A stretch of 5,156 nt of DNA from Halomonas sp. GTDB taxonomy: Bacteria > Pseudomonadota > Gammaproteobacteria > Pseudomonadales > Oleiphilaceae. The translations under genes were made by a program, and so were the position numbers. The stretch spans positions 1 to 5,156 of the forward strand of contig SLIH01000201.1 in NCBI GenBank assembly GCA_007135745.1, read 5' to 3'. This document shows positions 1 through 5,156 of this stretch, piece by piece (position 1 is the first letter of the stretch; each line of letters starts with the position of its first letter). The notes under the pieces were generated by a model. The model saw only the letters and a program-made list of their open reading frames with translations. It was not told the DNA's origin and made no database searches.

Positions 1-392
1 AAACGCGGGGAATTGAACAGAATGTCCAGCGTGGTGAGGATCTTGGTGAGCGGATGGTGCGGGCACTCGCCCGGGGAAGCGAGCGGCAGGGCGCCGCGAT
101 TATAGTAGGCAGTGATTGCCCGTCGGTGGATGCGGTCTACCTTGAGCAGGCCCGGGTAGCGCTCGAGAATTCTGATGTGGTGCTGGGGCCCTCAGACGAT
201 GGCGGCTATGTGCTGATCGGGGCTCGCCGCACCGTGCAGGATATGTTGCACGGTGTTGACTGGGGAACCGATCAGGCACTTGAACAGTCCCTGGCTCAAA
301 TCCGGTCCTGCGGGCTCAGCGTCCAGCAGCTTGAAGTCCGCTGGGACGTGGATGAGCCCGAGGACTGGGCGCGCTTTCAGCGCCGGCGCTGA
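1..392 (+). CDS. TIGR04282/DUF2064 family glycosyltransferase-like protein, 3' part (5' end outside window)
   Basis: The frame is open from base 3 and shows 129 residues before the TGA at 390-392. The family is usually about 200 residues, so roughly 70 N-terminal residues lie off the left edge. The ATG at 54 is internal: the codons before it already read as family sequence (EDLGERM, the conserved 'GDLGERM' block). Other family marks follow: GSDCP, then GPSDDGGYVLIG with the acidic DDGGY pair expected near the sugar-nucleotide/metal site of a GT-A-like fold, then DVDEPEDW near the C-terminus. Members are annotated as rSAM/selenodomain-associated transferase 1 or arsenosugar-biosynthesis glycosyltransferase, and the real substrate is mostly unknown. 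No arsenic or selenium gene is visible here. The protein should be cytosolic. It converges on the TPR-methyltransferase gene and overlaps its 3' end by 16 bp. A role in flagellin glycosylation is possible from position only and is speculative. Confidence 0.88.
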   Translation, partial: TRGIEQNVQRGEDLGERMVRALARGSERQGAAIIVGSDCPSVDAVYLEQARVALENSDVVLGPSDDGGYVLIGARRTVQDMLHGVDWGTDQALEQSLAQIRSCGLSVQQLEVRWDVDEPEDWARFQRRR

Positions 393-395
393 AAG
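374..395. repeat. Perfect 22-bp palindrome carrying both convergent stop codons
   Basis: The half-site CTTTCAGCGCC is followed directly by its exact reverse complement, with the centre between bases 384 and 385. Read on either strand, the palindrome gives TTT CAG CGC CGG CGC TGA, so both convergent genes end in Phe-Gln-Arg-Arg-Arg-stop. Pairing stops at the next base on each side (373 G, 396 T). In RNA from either strand this would form a strong GC-rich hairpin, but no T-run follows on either side, so it is not a textbook intrinsic terminator. A role in ending or stabilising both transcripts is inference. Confidence 0.9.
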
Positions 396-2374
396 TACAG
401 GCTCAGTCCCTGGCCCACCAGGCTCTGCACCCGGCTGCCGTGGCTCTGGGCCTGCAGCTGCTTCAGAACAGGGCCTGTAGCGAGGTCCTGGCCGTCGCTG
501 TCGCGCGCCTTGAGCAGTTTCCAGTCCACCTCGTTGCTCAGGGAAGCCATCAGCCCCAGCAGCTGTTCCTGGTCTTCCGGGAAGAACCAGCGACGCCGGC
601 ACCCCGCAATGGCATAGAAGTCCGGGTCCTTGAGCATCTCCTCATAGGCTTCCTGCTCCGGGTGGCTCAGGATCATGCGGCGCAGCCGGCGAATGGTCTC
701 CGAGGTCGGCGCCAGTCGATGGCGCTCCACCATCCGGCGCAGCGCAATGTCCATGCGACTGCTGCCATGCTCACCGGTGTGGATATGCAACAGTCCTCCG
801 GAACCCAGGGCCTGCCGGGCCAGTTGGTCCACGGAAAGCTGATTGAGACGCTCCGAGGGCAGGGTGCCCACTTCCACCATCTGCACCTGGTTACCGTCGT
901 TGATGAAACGGCTGGCCAGCGAGTAGGGCCAGAACACGATGTTCTCCAGCCCCCGTTCCCGGGCCCGGCGATTGCCGTGCGCCAGATTGGCCAGCTCCTC
1001 GTCCACGGCCACCACTTCCACATCGGTGAAGTAGGTCGCCAGCTCGATGGCTCGCTGCCCCGAACCCGCACCGATCACGAACAGCCTGACGGTCTCCGGC
1101 CAATGTGAGGTGCTGATACCCAGTGAGTTGGACAGCTCCTGCTTGATGGGCTGCGCCGTATAGGGCGTCAGGTTATGCCAGCACGGCCAGGCGTGGGGCA
1201 GGTCGGCCTTTGCCAGGGGCAGCTCTTCCTGCTTTTCCTCGAAATTCTGTTTGTAGGCTTCTTCCTCCGCCTTGTGGTAATAGCTTGCCGCCATAAGCGG
1301 CTGCATGCCTTCCGGCCAGTCTTCCAGATCGTAGGCGCCGATCTGGGCTGCGTAGGATTGGTGGAAGAGGCAGCCATAGAGACTGCGGACAATCAGTGCT
1401 CCCGCAATGGCTTCCGGTTCGGGTTTCCCGGCCAGCTCGTGCATCAGCACCGTATCAATGTTGTTGATGAACAGATGCTCGGATTCACTGACCGTCTGAG
1501 AAAAGCCGGTGCGTGTGGTGTAGAGCCCAAGAGCCAGGGCCAGACGCTGACGGGAATCGGCCAGTTCTCCGGTCTGATCAATCTCATCGATGAGCTGGGC
1601 CCGAACTGTTGTAATCACCTGCTCCACCCGGGCATCGGGCAGCAGGGTTTTCTCCAGCCCCAGAATCAGCAATTCGTCTTCAGATGCCGTGTCGAGCAGG
1701 CGAGTCGGATCGCTGAGATCGTAGCGATGGTGCAGGATAGCGGCCACGAAACTGGCCAGATCCTGGTGAGGCAGCGCATCGTTACCCAATAACCGAGTGG
1801 CATCCTGAACCAGTTCGTCGTTCGTGTCATGAATCTGAAGTTGACGTGCGCACTGCATCAGCCCGGTATAGACAGAGGGCCATTCCACACCGAAATCGAG
1901 CAGACGACGATAGTGCAGAAACGCCGTGTCCCAGTGTCCCTGGGCCTGACAGGCATGGGCAATACCGGCAAAGGCGGTGGCCGCTTGCCGGTCCAGCTGC
2001 AGCGCCTGCTGGAAGAAACCACGGGCTTGTTCCGGTTCGTTCACCATCAAGGCCCAGTAACCCAGATTGGTATGGGCCTGTGCAGACTCCGGATCCGTAT
2101 CCAGGGCCAGCCGGAAGAGATCATTGGCAGCCGTGGTGTTGCCTTCATCCAGCTCAATCCGTCCCAACAGGTTCAAGGCATCCACATCCGAGGTGTCAGC
2201 GCTCAGCACATCCTGCAGAGTCTCTCGAGCCTGCTGCCGGGCATGGCTGCGTTCCGCCGGGGAAAGGTCCGCATTGTTTGCGCGCGAATACAGCGCATTG
2301 GCTTCAATCAGCCGCCGCGCAAAAGCGGCATCCTGGCGGGCTCTGGTGGTATCCGTATGATGTTGTGCTTGCAT
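377..2374 (-). CDS. TPR-repeat protein with divergent SAM-methyltransferase-like C-terminal half, flagellin-linked
   Basis: 665 residues, no signal peptide or membrane segment seen. Three TPR units are visible at about residues 63-97, 98-130 and 131-165 (for example AQAHTNLGYWALMVNEPEQA). A helical middle region (about 200-370) leads to FEEKQ...LPHAWPCW (378-399), which I read as a drifted form of the 'QYEENPYPRW' block of TPR-methyltransferases. A Rossmann motif I follows, VIGAGSGQ (433-440), with an acidic residue (D458) at the end of strand 2. Near the C-terminus, DPDFYAIAGCRRRWFF (583-598) matches the family block 'DFYSTSGCRDLLFH', but several usually conserved positions are changed. The fold is well supported; activity and substrate are not known. 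The start is supported by a GAGGTG ribosome-binding site 4 nt upstream and a sigma-54 promoter. Transcribed in the same direction as flagellin, behind its terminator. Plausible roles are flagellin methylation or modification, or motility regulation. It could also be a non-catalytic scaffold. Confidence 0.85.
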   Translation of the reverse strand: MQAQHHTDTTRARQDAAFARRLIEANALYSRANNADLSPAERSHARQQARETLQDVLSADTSDVDALNLLGRIELDEGNTTAANDLFRLALDTDPESAQAHTNLGYWALMVNEPEQARGFFQQALQLDRQAATAFAGIAHACQAQGHWDTAFLHYRRLLDFGVEWPSVYTGLMQCARQLQIHDTNDELVQDATRLLGNDALPHQDLASFVAAILHHRYDLSDPTRLLDTASEDELLILGLEKTLLPDARVEQVITTVRAQLIDEIDQTGELADSRQRLALALGLYTTRTGFSQTVSESEHLFINNIDTVLMHELAGKPEPEAIAGALIVRSLYGCLFHQSYAAQIGAYDLEDWPEGMQPLMAASYYHKAEEEAYKQNFEEKQEELPLAKADLPHAWPCWHNLTPYTAQPIKQELSNSLGISTSHWPETVRLFVIGAGSGQRAIELATYFTDVEVVAVDEELANLAHGNRRARERGLENIVFWPYSLASRFINDGNQVQMVEVGTLPSERLNQLSVDQLARQALGSGGLLHIHTGEHGSSRMDIALRRMVERHRLAPTSETIRRLRRMILSHPEQEAYEEMLKDPDFYAIAGCRRRWFFPEDQEQLLGLMASLSNEVDWKLLKARDSDGQDLATGPVLKQLQAQSHGSRVQSLVGQGLSLYFQRRR

Positions 2375-2378
2375 GACT

Positions 2379-2384
2379 CACCTC
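2379..2384 (-). promoter_or_regulatory. Ribosome-binding site of the TPR-methyltransferase gene
   Basis: On the minus strand GAGGTG lies four bases before the ATG at 2374-2372. It supports this start over internal methionines. Confidence 0.8.
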
Positions 2385-2399
2385 TGTTTTTAGCCTCGA

Positions 2400-2416
2400 T
2401 GCCGCCACGGGCGGCA
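2400..2416 (-). other. Hairpin in the leader of the TPR-methyltransferase mRNA
   Basis: TGCCGCC and GGCGGCA form a perfect 7-bp stem around a 3-base loop. It lies between the predicted sigma-54 start (about 2442) and the ribosome-binding site, so it would be in the 5' leader, about 15 nt before the Shine-Dalgarno. No U-run follows on the minus strand, so it is not a terminator. It could affect mRNA stability or translation, which is inference. Confidence 0.5.
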
Positions 2417-2452
2417 ATTCCGCGCCTGTTTTTCATCTGTTACCGGGGGATA

Positions 2453-2468
2453 TGCGAAGGGTGTGCCA
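2453..2468 (-). promoter_or_regulatory. Sigma-54 (-24/-12) promoter of the TPR-methyltransferase gene
   Basis: Read on the minus strand, TGGCAC-N5-TCGCA matches the RpoN consensus TGGCAC-N5-TTGCW at 10 of 11 defined positions, with the essential GG (2467-2466) and GC (2455-2454) separated by exactly 10 bases. Transcription should start near 2442, giving a leader of roughly 68 nt. The element is in the right place and orientation. The flagellin promoter has the same conserved bases, which raises confidence in both. The required enhancer-binding activator is probably a FleQ/FlrA/FlrC-type protein, by analogy with other polar-flagellum systems. Confidence 0.75.
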
Positions 2469-2474
2469 AGAATG

Positions 2475-2498
2475 GGTCGCAGGTCGCAGGTCGCAGGT
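2475..2498. repeat. Heptanucleotide tandem array, GGTCGCA x 3.4
   Basis: Three exact head-to-tail copies of GGTCGCA (2475-2481, 2482-2488, 2489-2495) are followed by a partial GGT. The array ends six bases upstream of the -24 element of the TPR gene's sigma-54 promoter as read on the minus strand. Seven is not a multiple of three and I see no convincing gene across it, so it is a non-coding short tandem repeat. Confidence 0.9.
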
Positions 2499-2572
2499 AT
2501 AAAGTCACCTTGGAATCCGGCTGAGCGAAGCGAATCAAATTGGATCTGTAGCCGCTGAATCACCCCGAAACT

Positions 2573-2600
2573 AAAAAGCCGGCACCCAAGGGTGCCGGCT
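2573..2600 (-). terminator. Rho-independent terminator of the flagellin gene
   Basis: AGCCGGCACCC (2577-2587) and GGGTGCCGGCT (2590-2600) form a perfect 11-bp GC-rich stem. On the minus strand it is followed by a run of T (the A tract at 2573-2577). The hairpin begins 36 nt after the flagellin stop codon. It separates flagellin from the downstream TPR gene, consistent with the latter having its own promoter. Confidence 0.9.
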
Positions 2601-2602
2601 CG

Positions 2603-2632
2603 CTTGCAACTTTCAACTTGAAACTTGCAACT
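2603..2632. repeat. Heptanucleotide array of CTTGCAA-like units, also a 27-bp near-palindrome
   Basis: Four head-to-tail heptamers are present: CTTGCAA, CTTTCAA, CTTGAAA, CTTGCAA, then CT. The variants are arranged so that 2604-2630 is an inverted repeat centred on 2617, with 12 of 13 base pairs matching and one C-C mismatch (2610/2624). It lies between the flagellin stop codon and the GC-rich terminator, so the flagellin mRNA would carry a second, AU-rich hairpin there. Confidence 0.85.
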
Positions 2633-2636
2633 CGCT

Positions 2637-4748
2637 TTACCCCTGCAGTAGCTGCAACACCTGCTGCGGCTGGGCATTGGCCTGGCCAAGGATGGACAGA
2701 CCCGCCTGCTGCAGCACCTGGGTTCGGGACAGTTCGGCTGTCTCCGACGCGAAGTCCGCGTCCCGGATTCGGGCGTTGGCTGCGGTCAGGTTCTCCGAGG
2801 CAATCTGCTGGTTCTCGATGGTGGACTCGAAGCGGTTCTGAATCGCACCCAGCGTGGCTCGCTGGCGGTTCACCTGGTCGAGTGCGTTGTCGACTGCGCT
2901 CAGGGCAGCATTGGCGCCTTGGACAGTGCTGACGTCCACGTCGCGTAGCAGTTGGCCATCCTCGTTGCTGCCATAGGTGCCGACTTCGAAACCGGAGGAT
3001 TCGTTATTGCCGGTCAGAGTGCCAATTTCGATTTTGCCAGCGGATTCCAGTGAGATGGAGCCGCGTTGAACGAAAGCTTCTCCCTTATCCTGATCCGCAC
3101 CTGCAGGCAGCCCGAACTGGTCGAAAGTGCCTGTCGTGTTCTCGGCATCACTGATTTCAATGTTGCGGCCATCTTCAGCGGTGAGCCTGAAAGATTCTCC
3201 GAATACTTCGGCTTGAACGCCTGTCTGTCCCGATCTGTTATTGATCGCGTCGACAATCGTTCTTTGACGTACTGAGAGTGAGTCCTCTTCATTGAATGTC
3301 ACGCTGATCTCAGCGCCATTGATTTCGAAACTGCCGCTTACTTCAGTATCGTCCTCCAGCTCACCTGCGGAAAAGAAAGATGGGTTTGCTGTGGCGGTTA
3401 CCCCAGTCGCCTCTGATGACTCGTTGATAGCCGCAGCTTTGGCGATGGCGCTGGTTTCACGTTCGCTGGTAGTTGGTGATGCGGTGTCTGCGGAAGCGAT
3501 ACTCTTGCCAATAGGCACATCGTTGATGACGATGTCGCCACTTTCCATGGCTTCTTCACCTACCACATTACCGACGGCACCGCTGTTGGTGCCACTGAAA
3601 GTGCCCACCTGAAAGCCGGCATTGCTGATATTTCCGGTGGCAGTGTCCAGGTCAATGGGGCTGCCGTCTTCAGAAATCAGCGTGTAGGTACCCGTGTAGG
3701 TGCGCAGGGTGTCATCGTCGCCACCTTGTGTTGTTGCCAGGCCAAACTCCTCAGCTGTCGTATCATCATCAGCGTCGATGGTGATGTTTCTGCCATCTTC
3801 AGCGGTCAGGGTGATGCCAGTCTGAGGATCGCCGCCAAAGGATGCTTCAACACCTGTGGCATCCTTGGACTCATTGATCTTCTCGGATACAGCTTTGAGG
3901 AAACTCTCTGCTGTGTGCCCGTCACCCGAAGGTAATGTGATTTCGACGCCGTTAAGAGTGATCTGTTCGCTCTCATCAGGCAGCGGAGTTGTTTCTATAT
4001 CGGGATCTATTGCAGAACCGGTCACTGAAGTCTGATTGACGACTGCTTTGACTCCGGACTCATCGGTCGTCCTGTTGACTGCCGCAGCCTTGGCAATTGC
4101 ACTGGCAGCTTCGTTATCCACGGAGAAGCCGTCATCGCCGCCTGATGAGGCATCGACCGCGAAGCCGTTGATTACCAAATCACCGCCTTCCATCGGGTTA
4201 GCGGATGGGGAAGAGGTGATGCCGTCGGTGGCGGCCGCTCCGAGTGTGTCCAGCGTGGAGCCGGCGATATCAATGCCAACGGTTTCACCGCGATTGGCGC
4301 CGATCTGGAAGATAGCGGCCGTGAATGTGCCGTCCAGCAGCTTGGTGCCGTTGAAATTGGTTTGCTCAGAAACCCGGCCGATCTCCTTCTTCAGCTGTTG
4401 AACCTCCTCGTTCAGAGATTCCCGGTCCCGTGCACTGTTGGTTGCGTTAGCCGATTGCAGTGCGAGATCCCGGATGCGCTGAAGGTTATCGGTCATGGAC
4501 CCCAGGGCGCCCTCGGCGGTCTGGGCCAGCGAAACCCCGTCATTGGCATTCCGAATGGCGACATCCAGGCCCCGGGTCTGGGATGAGAACCGGGTAGAGA
4601 TCGCCAGACCGGCTGCATCATCTGAAGCACTGTTGATGCGAAGGCCCGACGACAACCGCTCAAGCGCGGTCTCGTTCTGTCCCTGACTGTTCGCCAGGTT
4701 CCGCTGCGCATTGATCGAAGCGATATTGGTATTGATGATCTGAGACAT
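2637..4748 (-). CDS. fliC: Flagellin, large form with duplicated central module
   Basis: Subunit of the flagellar filament, exported by the flagellar type III apparatus and polymerised outside the cell. 703 residues from the chosen start. Residues 1-170 are the canonical N-terminal D0/D1 region (MSQIINTNIASINAQRNL, RLSSGLRINSASDDAAGLAI, LQRIRDLALQSAN). Residues about 601-703 are the C-terminal D1/D0 helices, ending VLQLLQG. Between them are two related modules, about 186-394 and 401-600. Each contains two short segments resembling flagellin hook-IN motifs (GDLVING / ITLNGVEI; GDIVIND / FEINGAEI), an SAIAKAAA(V/I)N helix and LTAEDGRNI. No Cys or Trp. Longer than common flagellins of about 400-500 residues, because of this insert. 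The start at 4746-4748 is preferred over an upstream in-frame ATG at 4796 because flagellins begin MSQ/MAQ and GGAGAG lies 4 nt upstream. Predicted to be sigma-54 driven and single-gene. The symbol fliC is by family; flaA/flaB naming is equally possible. Confidence 0.97.
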   Translation of the reverse strand: MSQIINTNIASINAQRNLANSQGQNETALERLSSGLRINSASDDAAGLAISTRFSSQTRGLDVAIRNANDGVSLAQTAEGALGSMTDNLQRIRDLALQSANATNSARDRESLNEEVQQLKKEIGRVSEQTNFNGTKLLDGTFTAAIFQIGANRGETVGIDIAGSTLDTLGAAATDGITSSPSANPMEGGDLVINGFAVDASSGGDDGFSVDNEAASAIAKAAAVNRTTDESGVKAVVNQTSVTGSAIDPDIETTPLPDESEQITLNGVEITLPSGDGHTAESFLKAVSEKINESKDATGVEASFGGDPQTGITLTAEDGRNITIDADDDTTAEEFGLATTQGGDDDTLRTYTGTYTLISEDGSPIDLDTATGNISNAGFQVGTFSGTNSGAVGNVVGEEAMESGDIVINDVPIGKSIASADTASPTTSERETSAIAKAAAINESSEATGVTATANPSFFSAGELEDDTEVSGSFEINGAEISVTFNEEDSLSVRQRTIVDAINNRSGQTGVQAEVFGESFRLTAEDGRNIEISDAENTTGTFDQFGLPAGADQDKGEAFVQRGSISLESAGKIEIGTLTGNNESSGFEVGTYGSNEDGQLLRDVDVSTVQGANAALSAVDNALDQVNRQRATLGAIQNRFESTIENQQIASENLTAANARIRDADFASETAELSRTQVLQQAGLSILGQANAQPQQVLQLLQG
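2949..4193 (-). repeat. Two diverged tandem modules inside the flagellin gene
   Basis: Module A is encoded by 3567-4193 (residues 186-394) and module B by 2949-3548 (residues 401-600). Matching blocks in order: MEGGDLVING / MESGDIVIND, SAIAKAAAVN / SAIAKAAAIN, ITLNGVEITL / FEINGAEISV, LTAEDGRNITI / LTAEDGRNIEI, EEFGL / DQFGL, and AGFQVGTFSG / SGFEVGTYGS. At DNA level a 15-base identity remains (3168-3182 and 3792-3806, offset 624). Most of the rest has diverged, so the duplication looks old or under diversifying pressure. Confidence 0.85.
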
Positions 4749-4752
4749 AACG

Positions 4753-4758
4753 CTCTCC
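4753..4758 (-). promoter_or_regulatory. Ribosome-binding site that fixes the flagellin start
   Basis: GGAGAG on the minus strand, four bases before the ATG at 4748-4746. It places translation at MSQIINTN and rules against the upstream in-frame ATG at 4796. Confidence 0.85.
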
Positions 4759-4826
4759 GTCTTCTGTCGCCGGCCGCACCTTTGCCTGCCGGTCAATCAC
4801 ACATAAGGTTTTCCTGCCTGCCGCTA

Positions 4827-4842
4827 TGCGAGGACCGTGCCA
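4827..4842 (-). promoter_or_regulatory. Sigma-54 (-24/-12) promoter of flagellin
   Basis: On the minus strand TGGCAC-N5-TCGCA, followed by TA, matches the RpoN consensus at 10 of 11 defined positions, with GG (4841-4840) and GC (4829-4828) exactly 10 bases apart. Expected start of transcription is near 4816, giving a leader of about 68 nt. An AT-rich stretch (4842-4900) lies just upstream, including the 10-bp palindrome ATTGATCAAT at 4846-4855. I saw no sigma-28 motif in this orientation. Confidence 0.78.
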
Positions 4843-4855
4843 AAAATTGATCAAT

Positions 4856-5117
4856 GGGGTTTAAGAATCTGAAAATAAAAGGAAATAAAGGATTATTTGG
4901 TTGGGGTGAAATAGTCAGTTGCCGGTCTGTTGGCAGCCCAAAGACGGAGAAAGGGGAAGATGATTGCCGCTTTTCCCGGGACTGTTGTTGACCCTCAAGG
5001 CTGAAAAACGGTTCGCGCAAAGGCGTGGAGGCGCTAGGGTAAAAGAAGAATTGCTGAGCCGGTATGACTTTCGGGGGAAAGGACAAAAACCGCTACAAGT
5101 AGCTACAAAATTAGTGC
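4856..5117. other. Intergenic region without a convincing gene
   Basis: The stretch lies between the flagellin promoter and the rightward sigma-28 promoter. The open frames here are short, low in family character and lack good ribosome-binding sites. The left part (about 4860-4900) is AT-rich and includes a weak 6-bp inverted repeat (4883-4898). It is the expected place for enhancer-protein sites serving the flagellin sigma-54 promoter, but I cannot identify a specific one. Confidence 0.5.
5092..5108. repeat. Short direct repeat GCTACAA with 10-bp period
   Basis: GCTACAA at 5092-5098 and again at 5102-5108, one helical turn apart, ending ten bases before the predicted sigma-28 -35 element. 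The phasing would suit a DNA-binding protein, but with only two 7-mers this could be chance. Confidence 0.35.
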
Positions 5118-5144
5118 TCAAGAATTAATCATTTCAGCCGATAA
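5118..5144 (+). promoter_or_regulatory. Sigma-28 (FliA) promoter facing right, gene beyond the window
   Basis: TCAAG (5118-5122) is followed after 14 bases by GCCGATAA (5137-5144). The -10 is a perfect match to the FliA consensus. The -35 matches the TCAAG form seen in Pseudomonas-type FliA promoters and has standard spacing. Transcription should start near 5151-5152. The gene served is not in the window; by promoter class it should be a late flagellar or chemotaxis gene, such as a second flagellin. Confidence 0.75.
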
Positions 5145-5156
5145 TAAACGGACCAG

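Noticed and set aside
374..395. Palindrome as a classical intrinsic terminator
   Set aside because: No T-run follows on either strand, so it is listed as a repeat with unknown role.
440..1108. Plus-strand open frame opposite the TPR-methyltransferase
   Set aside because: Shadow of the well-supported minus-strand gene; no domain signature. Other long frames at 1175-1792 and 1829-2524 are rejected for the same reason.
2435..2460. Possible sigma-28 site for the TPR gene (TTACCGGG as a reversed -10)
   Set aside because: Two mismatches in the -10 and no -35 at proper spacing; the sigma-54 site next to it is far better.
2390..2689. Minus-strand open frame across the flagellin 3' end and intergenic region
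   Set aside because: It runs through the terminator, both heptamer arrays and the TPR promoter, and its sequence (SCKFQVESCKR, PATCDLRP) is just translated tandem repeat.
4749..4796. Upstream in-frame ATG extending flagellin by 16 residues
   Set aside because: The extra residues (MTGRQRCGRRQK...) are unlike any flagellin start and contain Cys. The ATG at 4748 has a good ribosome-binding site and gives the canonical MSQIINTN.
4783..4823. Direct repeat TGCCTGCCG (4783-4791 and 4815-4823) in the flagellin leader
   Set aside because: Real as a 9-base repeat, but short, GC-rich and without a recognisable binding motif; may be chance.
4793..5121. Minus-strand open frames upstream of flagellin
   Set aside because: No recognisable family, weak starts, and they would overlap the sigma-54 promoter region.

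Overview
The window looks like chromosomal DNA from a polarly flagellated gammaproteobacterium, probably marine, halophilic or alkaliphilic. The evidence is a gammaproteobacterial-type flagellin with canonical ends, sigma-54 (-24/-12) promoters ahead of motility genes, a sigma-28 promoter of the Pseudomonas type (TCAAG ... GCCGATAA), high GC in the coding regions and a strongly acidic flagellin surface domain. I cannot name a genus from the sequence alone.

Layout, left to right. (1) Bases 1-392, + strand: the 3' part of a TIGR04282/DUF2064 glycosyltransferase-like gene whose start lies off the left edge. (2) Bases 377-2374, - strand: a 665-residue TPR protein with a divergent SAM-methyltransferase-like C-terminal half. 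Genes 1 and 2 converge and overlap by 16 bp inside a perfect 22-bp palindrome, so both proteins end in FQRRR. (3) Bases 2375-2636: an intergenic region with a ribosome-binding site, a leader hairpin, a sigma-54 promoter for the TPR gene, two heptanucleotide tandem arrays and the flagellin terminator. (4) Bases 2637-4748, - strand: a 703-residue flagellin whose central domain carries two related modules of about 200 residues. (5) Bases 4749-5156: the flagellin leader and its sigma-54 promoter, then about 270 bp with no convincing gene, then a sigma-28 promoter facing right toward a gene outside the window.

How the parts fit. The flagellin and the TPR-methyltransferase each appear to be single-gene units. 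Their -24/-12 elements share the same conserved bases (TGGCAC-N5-TCGCATA), and both lie exactly 80 nt from the start codon measured from the last C of the GC element. The rightward gene is instead predicted to belong to the late sigma-28 class. The natural inference is that the TPR-methyltransferase is co-expressed with flagellin and acts on motility or on flagellin itself. The glycosyltransferase-like gene could be an unrelated neighbour. No mobile element, CRISPR array, tRNA or rRNA was recognised.
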